Origin: Coriolopsis trogii
Taxonomy: Eukaryota > Basidiomycota > Agaricomycetes > Polyporales > Polyporaceae
DNA: 64,000 nt
Direction: 5' to 3'
NCBI GenBank assembly: GCA_020543525.1
Contig: JAHYIO010000008.1
Location: 992,001 to 1,056,000, forward strand
Below, piece by piece: positions 32,108 to 43,381 of this stretch (positions within the stretch are counted from its first letter, which is position 1; each line of letters opens with the position of its first letter). The position numbers and the translations under genes are program-made. Below the pieces are notes generated by a model. That model did not search any database. It was not told the origin of the DNA and saw only the letters and a list, made by a program, of their open reading frames with translations.

Positions 32108-33350
32108 ATGTCTTCAATGCTGCGAGCCGATTGCAGCTCAGTGGCTACCACTTTGGCACAAGCTGTGCGTAATAAGAGTAGGTTAGATTTGTCACTCACG
32201 AACGCCGATCACCCATAATCCCCGTGCAGTCGCCCTCTCTTGGGATGCGCAGCGCTACACACACAACCTCGGGGCAGGAGGGAAGTCTGCAATCAATATC
32301 AAGGATGAGAATAATCTCCTTCAGAGGTATCCGCCGCTCGTGGATGCGGAGGCGATCATTGCCGATGAGAATAACTGCGGCCTCATCCCCGAACCGGCAA
32401 TCATCACGGACTGCCACGGAAATATCCTTGTGTGGTCGCTTCCGCACATCCTCCCGGTACGCATTCAGGTGAGGCAGCCTGTTGGCCTCATTGCACCGGC
32501 TGCTCATGAGCTTCCAACTTACCTCCCTCCGTGCATTCAGGTGAGCAAATATGCTGGCCTCGTTGCTTTGGCTGTTCATGAGCTTCGACCATAGGACTCC
32601 ATGCTCTCTGCAGCTCGGCACCTCGAGGACAAGTTAACGACCGTGGATGACAAGGATGCAGACAATGGCCAGAAATGGAGGCTTGCCGAACGATTCTTCT
32701 CACAAGGGCGGGAGTGGCAGTCTGGTTCGCTATACTTTTCCCCTGCGTGGTTCGTACGCGGACAGAAGGTGTGTTCACCACCAGTAGGTCTAGCGGTAGC
32801 TGATAGGCTGTCTCGGCAGGGTGATAAGTTCCGCCCAGCCAGTTCCCCGGTACTTCGTACGGATGCTGGTCGAAAGTGGATGTCGGCAATGGAGGACACG
32901 GGTGGCATTCTGGACGGCATCCTCGCGGTTACCCACCCCGTCCTCTACCAAAGGGCCCTGGTCGTCTTCCAGCAGCTGTCACGAACGGTCCCAGTGCTGC
33001 GTGACCTCATCTCCGCCTGGCCCTCGATCTATAGCTCTTGTCAAATCGTCTCAAACAGATTGACGCTCCATCACCGCGACTGGTCAACGAGTGGAGGCTG
33101 GCAGGATATGCTTGTCACTCTCGGTACCTACGGCGAAACAGCGGTAATGGTCTTTAGAAACCTCGGCGCGACGATCCCATATGACGCTGGCTCTATTGCC
33201 ATGGTGTCTTCGCCGACGGTGATTCATGCAGTTCCCCAGGTCCCTCCCGACTGTGTCTGCTACGCTTTCTTCATGTCCAATAGTACACACGAATGGGTCC
33301 GCGAACAAGATGCGAGCTGGGCTACTATAGAGCAATGTATGCAAGAATAG
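32108..33350 (+). CDS. TET/JBP-family dioxygenase
   Basis: Four exons (32108-32177, 32230-32456, 32595-32768, 32820-33350) give 333 residues. An in-frame ATG at 32003 would add 35. The family oxidises 5-methylcytosine (or thymine in JBP) using Fe(II) and 2-oxoglutarate in the nucleus. The N-terminal part has a W-D-A-Q-R-Y-T-H-N segment typical of fungal members. The iron ligands appear as H-R-D (His242, Asp244) and a distal His near 293, with spacing like the protist enzyme NgTET1. The position where the 2-oxoglutarate-binding Arg is expected, about nine residues later, seems to be Cys302, so activity is doubtful. The gene is divergent from gene D and is followed after 90 bp by the KDZ transposase on the same strand. 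TET/JBP-KDZ linkage is known in mushroom genomes. Confidence 0.75.
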
Positions 33351-33440
33351 TCTTCCGCTATATATTAACCTTCATCTGTCTCTCAACTGCCCTCACTGTT
33401 CCCCGACCCCGTCTTCCTTCCCTTCATCAGCCTCTACACC

Positions 33441-36400
33441 ATGGGATTCGAGCGGAAGACCAAGAGGCGTGGCAAGATTCCTCAAGACATCACTCTGGAT
33501 GTTCGCAATACCCGCAGAGGTCCGAGGGTGTTTCCAAAGTATGTGGACGACCAGGTAAGCTCCCAGCACCCCGTTCCCCGGGGTAGCGCATCAGCATCCG
33601 CCTCGGGACATGCATCGCCGAATCCTACGCCATCTGCTCCTGTTGTTCCTCCTGCTGCGACCCGCCCTGAGGTTCATCCTGTGCCAATGGACACTGCCGA
33701 CTCTACCGAGTACGATTCACGATACAACGACTATACGGCAGACATTGACGAGCAATCTCGTAAGCGCAAGGCTTGTGACAGTCAGCCCTTAGCAGTGACG
33801 CCAACTGACAGACACCTTTCCACAGTCTCAATATGACTACCAGGCGGATTTCCTCAGTTACCGCGCCCGGTATACGTCGCTCCTGCTTGCCAGCGAGGGG
33901 CTCCCCGATGGCGAAAGCGGCTGTTGCGATCATTCTCCGGCCTGGCAATGCTTGTCCTGTCACGGCCGACCCACTTTCTGCACTGCGTGTTGCCGCTCTC
34001 AGCACCTCAGACATCCACTTCATCGTATCGAATTCTGGCAGGGCGGGTTCTACCAGGCTGCTTGGCTACGGCAGGTCGGTGTGCAGCTGGACTGTGGGCA
34101 TGGAGGTTCACTCTGCCCCGCTCTGTCCGACGCTCACCCCGTTGACCACATAAACACATCCGGGCCTTCGGGCAACGCTTCTGCGTTTACACCGGGAGCC
34201 TCGCGGGCTGGCCCCGATGACTCGGAGGATAGCTTGCCGCATGTCGGCGATGAGATGGAAGAGATGCCCTTCATGATCGAGGCCGACCTATCGGACTGCG
34301 ACGATGAAGACTCCTACGAGGTTTTGGATAAGGAACTCGCTTCAGACAATGTCGAAGATATTGCCGGTACCCGTGCCCGAGACCATGATGATGGCATTGC
34401 TGCAGACTTCCCCCACATTGCCGATCTTCCCTCAATTGGCGAGCCGACTCTTATGCCACCGCCCAGCGGCGATCCCATCGGTGGAAGCCACCGCATGCTG
34501 GTTATCGTCGACATCAACGGCGTTCATCAGCTTCCGGTCACGTTCTGCGTTTGCCCGGGGGCACTGTCGGAAGACGAACAGCTCTTGGTCCTGGGCTATT
34601 ACCCCGCCTCACGCCATCGAACCACATCGGTATTCACGACCCGTGTCCTCGATGATTTTTTGCTGGCAAACCGTGAATGCAACACATCCCCTAGAAGCTA
34701 CTTCAATAAGCTACGCCGTACTACAAACGCTGCGTTTCCACACATGGTCCCGGTAAGTAACTTTGTGCCAGAATCTCTGTTCCTTGCTAACCGTGGTCAG
34801 GATCGCTACCGGGAGCTGCTTCGAGTTTCGCGCCAATGGCGAAACCTCACGCACGTCATGCAGAGCGGGTTTGGACACAGGCAAGCGGACATCGGTCCTG
34901 GCGAGATGGCTATCCTTTGCCCAGCATGCCCACAACCCGCACACAATTTACCTGACAATTGGGAGCAGGACTCGGAGCAGTATGCACCATCGACGTCCTC
35001 TTCACGCGGTTCAATGCTGATTCATTGTGGAAACCAGGTGGAAATATCGCCGCGGAGTGGTAATAGACGGCAACTTTACCGCACAACAGTGCCCGATGAA
35101 AAATCCTCATCTTGATGTGTGCCTGCAAGACGGTGCCATGTACACTGTGGGTCAGGAGCGTTACCAGAAGCACCTGAAGACTGCGGTGGAATATAAAGAG
35201 GTAGGATGTGCATTCACCGCTATTTTCCCGTCGCATCAATTGGCGTACTTCCCCAGAAATCGTCGTGCAACGATCACCGTGCCGTAATGAGCTCGAACAC
35301 ATCGCATGGAAAATTCGTTGCCACGGGAATCGGAGCGGCTGCTTGCAGCAGACATGGGTTTTTCCAGCCACACTCTTGCGTGGATTTCCAGAAGGGTGAG
35401 AGGTAGATTGATCTCCCCGTCAGTATTGTCGTTATGCGTCTCATCGATCGACAGGCAAATCAATATGGACTATATCATACACTGGGTGCTCTACTACCTC
35501 CACGGCCTCAAGCTCGTCCTGGTGCTCTACGATGTAATGTGCCAATACTTCGTCCATTTCGTTCGGCGATTCGACAATAGCCGCTTTCTTCACATGCCAC
35601 CCGGCTTGTCCTTTCTAGTCGGCATAGGCCAGTTCCACGTACACGGTCATCTTCCCCGCTGCTTTCCCCGCTACTCGTTAAACTTCATGCGTGGAGTCGG
35701 CGTGCAAGACGGAGAAGTGCTTGAAACCCTTTGGAACAAGATCAATGGCACAGCGGACAGCAGCCGGGGTATGGGTACAGCTCACAGGCACGAGCTCATT
35801 GACGACTGCATGAATGATTCGAATTGGATGAAGCTGACACGCATCGGTATGTATAACGGCTGTGCCCCGCAGCGCATCCTGGTTCTAACCTTTGCCAACT
35901 AGTTCCACTCCTGTCACGCCGTTGGAAACGGGTATGCAAGGAATTGCCGGGATCCCGCAGCGCTTATGCGGCTCAGTATGCAGCCGCCACAGCCGAGGAC
36001 AGGGCCCAGTGGCTTGGCGATGCAGAGAAGGCCCACGCTAACCGTGGCCTTGATATAACGTCTATGGATATCTACGATGTCCATAAGCAACCGCGTACGT
36101 CCCTTTCTATTCCGAGCAGTCAGCTTCCTTTCTATCGTTCTTGTATGAATCCGGCAGTGCCCACCCAGAAGGAGATTCATATGCTCCTTTTGGACGAGGA
36201 GCGACAGTCTGGTAGTGACCAGAGTACCGTCACGGGTTGGATAGCAGCGGGTATACGGCTAGAGGAACGGAAGTAGGTACAACGGTTATGTACCACTACT
36301 GTGCTGATCCTGTCCTCAGATTAGCCGTGGCATACAGCGCTCGAAAGCTCAAGCCCACGTCGGGTGATGCTCAGCTTCTCGCCCTCTCCGAGCAACGGGG

Positions 36401-37381
36401 AAAACTGGCCAAAGCAATCGCCGACTTTCGACGGGCGGCCGGCAAGCATCTACCCCATCAGCTCTCGGAGGAATCGCTTGTGCTCACCGAAGATCCCACC
36501 GATCTTGGTGCCGGGTGGGACAATATTGACCGCTCCGACTCTCCCCCAGAGGAGCAAGAGGATGATGGGGATATCCTGCAGCCTAAACGCCAGTCGCTCC
36601 CCTTGCCATCGACTTTGGGGATTGCCGTTCTTAAGTCCAGTAACCTCCGCCATCTCGCAGAAAAAGAACGGAGACTTCGTGAGGGACAGCTCAACGACAG
36701 CTTGCAGGCCATTCGCAACGCCATCGGCTACAAGTCTATGCTATTCCGCTCCAAGGTACGCAACGCGCCATCGACGAGAGCAAGACTGTGTAGCTGGGAC
36801 GACATCCACGTCGTGGATGACAGCATCCGGAAGTATGTACGTATATACTCACAAGCCCGCGCTGCTATACTACGCCTCTTTGCACCCGGCAATGCAATGG
36901 ACGCGGCAGAGGAGAAACAGTTTTGTGCTCACTACGAAGAGATATCGCACGAAGACTTGAGAACATCGACTACGCTCATTGAGGCATCCACACCCGGACT
37001 TCGCAACGAACATGAGGCCTGGTTCTGGAGCATCGAAGACAGCCCCGGAGGCACCAGCAACTGGATGCGGGACTGTGAGTGTACACCGGCAATTCCTTCC
37101 TTGTCCCGTTCTTACCCCGCACAGTTCGCCGAATGCTTTTTCTCAGGGCGTATGAGCGTCGAGAGCGTTGGCAGGAGGAGCATACCTTGGTCCTATTCGA
37201 GATGGACTGCACAGTCAGGTCATTCGGCAGGCGGGCGGGAGAGTGGGAGGCGTGGGGAGCATTAGGTGTCACTGCCGGACATGCGGCATATGCAGCGCGC
37301 CAGTCAGATATGTGGCGGAATTTGCGGGACCATGCGAAACGAAGCTTTGCCCACCTTGTCTCGGTAGTTACCATCTCCTGA
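33441..37381 (+). CDS. KDZ (Kyakuja-Dileera-Zisupton) transposase
   Basis: A long gene from the ATG at 33441 to the TGA at 37379-37381, split by roughly eight short introns. The N-terminal part has a basic start and then a CxC2-like Cys/His cluster (about 33880-34090, with C-C-D-H, C-L-S-C-H and C-x2-C-C patterns) that is characteristic of KDZ transposases. After an acidic linker come the core motifs: D-G-N-F-T-A-Q-Q (around 35062), a Cys-rich H-G-F-F-x-P-H segment, Y-D-V-M-C-Q (around 35530) and G-Q-F-H-V-H-G-H (around 35625). G-E-V-L-E-T-L-W then holds the likely catalytic Glu (around 35720). The C-terminal helical region ends with the usual E-E-H-T-L-V-L-F-E-M segment. All frames join through GT-AG introns without stops, so the gene looks intact. 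KDZ enzymes mobilise large DNA transposons. The ends of this element were not found. Confidence 0.85.
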
Positions 37382-37467
37382 CCCCTTAATATCCGGCAAA
37401 CGCCGCTATTCCAGAGCTTTGTAAGAGCAATGCGACATCCGCGTGCGCCACACCTCTCACCTCACGT

Positions 37468-38211
37468 ATGTCACTTGCCAACATGGAAAGCGACTCAACA
37501 CCACCAAGCAGTGAAAGCGCCCTCTGGGCAGCACGGTTGGAGATACTCACCACAGTATGGCGAGTCATGGAGGCCATACGCAACTTGGCCCCGGGGGCTG
37601 ACGAGGTCACCATACAACGTTGGCAAGTTGGAATTGCAAGGGAACTGGTGATTATTAATCGCTGCAAACCGCCTCTGGACACCTTAACATCTGTCTGTAT
37701 CCACTAGTGGGTGGCAATTGGCGCTTTGGGCATATGCTCGGCCGCTGCTGTTGCCGCCAATCAGGCAGCTCTTCTGGCGCTACCACATTCCCTCACAATG
37801 CTGCTGCGCCAAGTCGAGTGGTGTCCCGGACGTAGTCTCAAATTTCGATTGGACAAGCTCGATAGGGACGCCTTTCTTTCCTCCATGCAGGCTGATCCCG
37901 GATTCTTCACCGGGCCTATGGAGACCGGTTTCCCAGCATGGTGGAGATGGCCCCCTCAAGGACCGGCAAATGACGTCTGTCCAATATGGTGGCTGAATCC
38001 GTATGAACCTGTGGTATGTGATACCCGAACGTACTTTCACGCCGTGCAGTACCATAGCCGGTACTGTGGGCCAGACTGCTAATGCCTGTCGTAGGAAATG
38101 CCCATGCCTCTCTTTGAAGATGGTCGTCTGGAGATGCACAACGCAAGCCGAAGGCTGTCTAACTCTGTTCGGATCTCCGAACAGCAAAGAAATCCGGAGT
38201 ATGGTGCCTGA
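37468..38211 (+). CDS. Small unrecognised protein downstream of the KDZ transposase
   Basis: Three exons (37468-37647, 37708-38013, 38095-38211) encode 200 residues, starting 86 bp after the transposase stop on the same strand. The first intron is 60 nt with a CTTAAC branch site, and its removal takes out an in-frame TAG. The second intron starts GTATGT and ends GTAG. The protein is Ser/Thr-rich at the start, then has an Ala-rich hydrophobic segment (about residues 62-85) and a Trp/Pro-rich patch with W-W-R-W-P-P and W-W-L-N-P. No domain is recognised. Its position suggests that it travels with the KDZ element, but this is inference. Confidence 0.55.
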
Positions 38212-39284
38212 GGGGATAGGCTGTGGAGTAGCAAGTATCCAACCTCAATGAGCCGGGAGAGTTTAGCTCCATCTAGCGTACAGCCCATTTGTGGCTATTG
38301 TAGCAATTCATCGCGGTGAATTGTCTAGACTGTGATTGCCGTCGGAGATATGGCGAGAGTACTACGCGCTGTACTCTGGCAGCAGTACCGCTCTCCCACT
38401 GCCCGTTGTGATGCTAAGCATGTCCTGCTGAAAACAGTGGCCTGGGCTATATGCCCGATGAACGCAGCCCCTCCTACTCTACTCGCTCAGCCTTTCTAGC
38501 TTCTCTCGTGATTACCGATACATCCCGCTCATATTCCCCATCCTAGACCTCAAATCCCATGACTGTGTCCAAGCGTCACTCGCCATCTACCGTATACATA
38601 CCACCGACGATGCACATGGTTTATTCCGAACGACCGACCGGTTTGTGCGTCATTCCGGGAGGGTTTCAACTGTCGTTCTTCCACGTTTGCCTCTCCATCA
38701 CACGCATACCAACTGCTATCATACACTTATGTTGTAAGGTCGTCCGAGTTGGCAATGAGCCTGGTGAATACCTGTGGGCCAAATATGGCCAATCAGCTTA
38801 TTCCAGTGTGACACGACTCCTAGATCATCACGTGCCCGCCTGACTGCAGAAGCGATTCCCCGGCCGGAAAAGTAAGTCGGACACACCACCGTCTGCCGGC
38901 CGATGTGCAAATGCGGCGATGCTCCTCCTCGGCCGCCCAAAGAGAACCAGCTATAACGAGCTTCGGCCACTGAAGCAGCGTCTGCAGAAACACACCGTCG
39001 GCTGCCATGTATGCCCAACAACAAACAACCCCGCATGACGTTCTGAACACACCGGTTGCAATGTGGAGGTTACATAACTGATGTACAATCAGGATGTTCT
39101 TGATCTTCACAAATGGCTGACTGACAGTACGGCAATAGGGAAGATAGGGAAGCCTGCATGTATGTCTGCATAGCAACAGTAGTGCGCTAGACATGTACAA
39201 TGTGGCGGCACTACACCCACAACATCCGCAATTACTAAACGGCGTGTAGGGAATCAGTTTTACCCGGCTGGAATGTTCTCAGTC
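38212..39284. other. Stretch without a supported gene
   Basis: Only short open frames without domains. If the KDZ block is one transposon, its right end should lie in or near here, but no terminal inverted repeat was spotted by eye. Confidence 0.4.
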
Positions 39285-40261
39285 TTAGGTCTGCCGGCCG
39301 GCGAGCAGCTCAATGACTTGTGTCTCACCGGCCCCCACCGGATGGGAAGCAATTAGGGCCATTGTCATGTCCCGGGGGCTTGTATGTCTATCGAGTATAG
39401 TGTCATGGGCTGCCGAAATCTCGTTATTGACGACTTGTGCAGGGAGGTCCAGCCAGAAGTCGACGACCGGGACCGCATCTCGCTTCGGATCGTAGTCCCA
39501 TCCGAGAATATCGGTGGAAGGCATCTCCTCAAGACTCTCTTCATCCTCAAAATACACCGACACGCTACGTTCATCATTAGAAGCCTCATCGACGTCGTCA
39601 CAGAGACAATTGTCATCCCCCGGCTCCGACGACTCTTGAAAAAGCTCCTCGACGGATACCTCCTCAAGCGGGTCCACCAACTGGCGTGCCTCCCATACCC
39701 TATTGATATCCTGCGAGCGGATGACTTCCATTCGGACGTACTCTCCCGATGGAAGTGCGTAGGTAATACGACCCTCCGAGGGGTCATACACGCCTTTTTT
39801 GATTCGAACGTCGAGCCGGGTGTCCAGCCCGAACCAGTGGTAGCAATTCGAAAATGGGAACTCCGGTACCGAGGCCAGTGGGACCCTATCATTGTCGGGG
39901 TGGTAGGTGGCTGGAAGGATGGGGATGCACATGTCCGCTGGGATCTGCAGCTCTGAGTTGACTGGACGCAGGCCGGGACCAACGACGAAAACGGTGTACT
40001 TGTAGTCGGATTTCCAAGGCAAGGGGAGTTCGCGGACCTGTCAAGTAACACACTTCTATTCAGCCTTGCCAAAGTCTGCGGTATGCATAGGATGAGACAC
40101 CGGAATACCAAACATACTTTCTGCACGAAGACGAGACATTTGAGAGGCCGAACGTCTTGCGCAGCAGAGAGAGCTTCGTCATCGGGACGCAGACCGCTCA
40201 AGGTGGCCTCAACATCGAGTTGAGCCACCCCGTATGAGTTGGGGAGAGGAAAGAACAACAT
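39285..40261 (-). CDS. Family-A protein (A2), solo
   Basis: Exon 1 is 40261-40118 (48 residues) and exon 2 is 40037-39285. Together they give 298 residues with a phase-0 junction at the same place as in A1, A3 and A5. Exon 2 opens with V-R-E-L-P-L-P and has F-P-F-S-N-C-Y-H-W-F-G, an acidic linker, and G-W-D-x-D-P-x-R-D-x-V-P-V-V-D-x-W-L-D-L-P-A. It then runs straight to a stop. The third exon found in A1, A3 and A5 (R/Q-I-x-K and a charged helix) is not evident, so this copy may be truncated. It is the closest relative of A3, 361 bp upstream on the same strand, which suggests a tandem duplication. No family-B gene is adjacent to its start. Function unknown. Confidence 0.7.
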
Positions 40262-40622
40262 AGTGCAAGACGAGTTGTGAGGGTCCAGAATTGCAAGCGA
40301 AGAGATCGAGGAATGGGAGACACGGACGGCGATTTGAGGGATATCGTTTCATGGCATGCACAAAGGATCACACGAACCATTGTTTGACAAAGGTGTTTGT
40401 CAAAAACCAACCGACACCGGAGAACCTTACTCGAGCTTCATATATCTTGCAGGCGTGTCTTCATCACACTCGGTTGATGATTATATGGAGCTAACCCCGA
40501 GTGATTTGCTCACATCCAGCTGTTATGCGATCGTCATGGTATTATCGACGACGTATTTTAGTGCCGCATTGCGGCAACACTTTCACTTTCTGAGCTTCGC
40601 AAAATACTCTGCCACATCCGCA

Positions 40623-41792
40623 TCAATGCGAATTGCCACATTCCATGAAGCAAAGACACACACCTTTCACTATCTGCCCAATGCGAGACAAAGGACCGAG
40701 GAAGTCCGAGCTACCGAGTGCGCGACGACGTTCCTCAGACTCATTCGCCCCAACGGCGGCTTCGGGCTCATCAACGAGGGTCGCCTGCTGGATCGCAGCC
40801 CGAGCTTGCCGCCCCTTCAAATTCTTCACAATCCTAGAACACTCGTATCAGCAGGAAAGCCTCCGGACAGAAGGTGACGGCCTACTGAGACAGCGCTTCA
40901 CACTCTTGGATGAATTCTAGAGGGTCAGGAATGTCATCACCGTCGAGATGAGCAGGAAGATCCAGCCAGAGGTCGACGATCGGTACCATGTCACGCATCG
41001 GATCGTCATCCCACCCGAACAAATCGCCCGGGAGTCCTTCTTCAGCCTCCTCGCCCTCGCCCTCGCCCTCGCCCTCGCCCTCGCCTTCATTCTCGTCTTC
41101 ATCTTCACCGTCGTCATGCTGGACAGACTCCACGTTGCCCCCGTCGTCCGACACATCCTCGTCCTCGAGCTCGTCATCATCCTCCTCACAGTCATCCTCG
41201 TCCTCGGTCGAACTCGGCAGTCCCAAAGCGTCTCTCCGCGCCTCCCACATCCGGTCGTTGTCAATCTGACGGAGCCGCTCCAGCCAGACGTACCGCAAGG
41301 ACGGCAGAACGTAAACACCTGCGTCTCCGGGCTTGTCGTACACGCCCTTCTTCACCCTCACGTCGAGCCAGGAGTCCGCGCCAAACCAGTGGCAGCAGTT
41401 CTGGAACGGGAAATCTGGAACGGATGCGACGACATCGACCCGGTCCGGGTCTGGGTGGTATTTGTTAGGGAGGATGGGGGCACACATATCTGCGGTGGTG
41501 TATCGCTCTGCGCTTGGGGGGCGGAGGCCGGCCCCAACGATGTAGATCGTGTACTTGTACGCTGACCGCCTCGGAAGGGGAAGTTCGCGGACCTAGAGAC
41601 GGCGAGCGTTGGTTAGTTCTGACGAGCTGTAACCAGGCTAGGAATGCGCACGTTTTGTAGGAACACGAGACATTTCAGAGGCCTGAGCCTCTTGGCGGCA
41701 ACTAGAGCTTCGTCGTCGGGGCAAAGGTCGCTCAGCGTCGCCTCGATGTCGAGCTGCGCTACGCCGTATATCTTCGGCATTGGGAAGAACAT
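40623..41792 (-). CDS. Family-A protein (A3), partner of B2
   Basis: Three exons (41792-41652, 41592-40886, 40833-40623) encode 352 residues. Exon 1 of 47 residues is almost the same as that of A2, and exon 2 again opens V-R-E-L-P-L-P. It carries F-P-F-Q-N-C-C-H-W-F-G, a very acidic linker that includes an E-G dipeptide run encoded by a CTCGCC hexanucleotide repeat (about 41050-41090), then G-W-D-D-D-P and V-D-L-W-L-D-L-P-A-H. Exon 3 joins in phase 2 and starts Q-I-V-K-N-L-K with an Ala/Glu-rich helix. The gene is head to head with family-B gene B2 (start 42164), with 371 bp between. No known domain is recognised. Confidence 0.75.
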
Positions 41793-42163
41793 TTTGGGCT
41801 TGACTTTGGCGGGTATGTAGTAAAATGATGGTTAGAGTGAGCCTGGCGAAGGAAATTCGACAGGGATTTAAGTATGGTTCTCGCGCGAGACAAAGAACTC
41901 ACAGACAAAGCACTTCTGTCGTCCCTGGCAGAGCCTCAAAGCTCATTGTTTGCGCCGCCTCAAGCGGCTGTGGCTCGCTGACGCAAAAGGCCGCGGTGCC
42001 CTTGTGGCTTCCGATGGACAAAGTCATGTGGCTTGCGTTAGCAGGTTAGCAGTCCCGTGACTCCCTTTGTAAAGGCTCTCCCTAGTAACACAGGTTAAGA
42101 GTGCGCTGCATTTCTGGATCGTGTACGATGAAAGCCAACATACCACGCTGCCCTCGCGCTGAC
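41793..42163. promoter_or_regulatory. Bidirectional intergenic promoter of the A3/B2 pair
   Basis: 371 bp between the start of A3 (minus) and the preferred start of B2 (plus), the shortest spacer of the three pairs. An in-frame ATG at 42128 would lengthen B2 by 12 residues. No TATA box was clearly identified. Confidence 0.45.
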
Positions 42164-43381
42164 ATGCCTTCCACTACTGCTTCATCGGCCTGTACAGGCT
42201 GCACTCACCCGAAACCGCGCTACAAGAAACTCCCGCGGTCGACCAGCCCTCCTCCCTACGCCGTCGGCCACATCTCCACGATCTTCGAGTCGCCCATGAC
42301 ACCCATAGAGCGACTGTTGTATTCTAGCCGACACTACCTCGATGCGGCAGCCGCGAAGCGCTGCGAGGACACGCTCCGCAAGATCACCGCCCCACACTCG
42401 CCCGTGGGCAAGTACCGGCCGTGCATCCTCACCTCCTCAAAACACGCACCAGTCTCTGAGGGCGGTGCTGAGAGCGCCCAGGTCGATGGCTTTGAATGCA
42501 TGGTTATGGCGACAATGGGCGGTACCCCGTTCGACAAGCTTCGCCTGGTATACCAGTTTTTCGTGGTGGGCATTTACCCGAACACGAGCCACCCCAAGCT
42601 GCCCCATCTGCACACCGTCCCGGATTGGGACCATCAGCACCAGTGGGTCGTCGCGTATCCTATCAAGAGCACACGCTCGCTCGTCGGGCTGTGGCCTCGC
42701 GCCCGGGTCAAGAAGACGGTTTCGGGAGGCCGAACGATCCTCAAGCCGTCGGCACATGTGGTTGGCAAAGATCCGGTGTACAAGTTGAGGGACGAAGATC
42801 TCGGTATCCTCCAAGATATAGCGGGGCAGAAGCTGTTCGAGTGGAGTGCGGCTTGTGAGGAGAACAAGACATTTGCATGGAGGTGCGAGAAGGACTATCG
42901 CGTACGTATTTCCGAGATGTTCTCCGTTTTATCCTAACTGTAGATCGCTCTCTGGACCGACTTATAGAAGAGGAGTACAGGCTCGCGGGGGTCGTCTATC
43001 TATTCGTTTGTAAGTCGCTATCAGCGTTGAAGAAGAGGATCTGTACTCAACTGAGCCATTGACTACCATCAGGACACTTGCGGCAGCACGACGAGTATCA
43101 GTAGCACAAGCACGACTGAAAGCTTCTGCAGCAGTACCTTTTCAGCATCTCCCATCGAGTCCAATGGCCTCAGCCCAGTGCTCGAGGACGAGAACATTGC
43201 CCCGACACCGACTCAAGCCGACTTCGGGAATGTTCAAACGGGGGCGCCGAAATCACAGGTTAGTGTCTCAATCATTTCCTGGACTCGACAGACTCACCTC
43301 AAAGTCCCGGCCAAACTGCAGAAGGCGTCAAGGTATTTCCGCAAGAAGAAGTCGGCTCTTGGATCGAGCACCAAACTGTGA
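42164..43381 (+). CDS. Family-B protein (B2), partner of A3
   Basis: Three exons (42164-42901, a 42-nt microexon 42968-43009, and 43073-43381) encode 362 residues, all joined in phase 0. The start at 42164 was chosen because it places the C-T-G-C-T-H motif near the N terminus, as in B1 and B3. The family block reads A-T-M-G-G, an L-x-L-V-Y-Q-F-F helix, then H-L-H-T-V-P-D-W-D and H-Q-W. The microexon is Ser/Arg-rich. The third exon is rich in Ser and Thr and ends with a basic F-R-K-K-K segment. The protein shares its size, exon plan and motifs with B1 and B3 but has no recognised domain. A zinc-binding role for the N-terminal CxxC is possible only with other ligands that I cannot identify. Confidence 0.7.
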
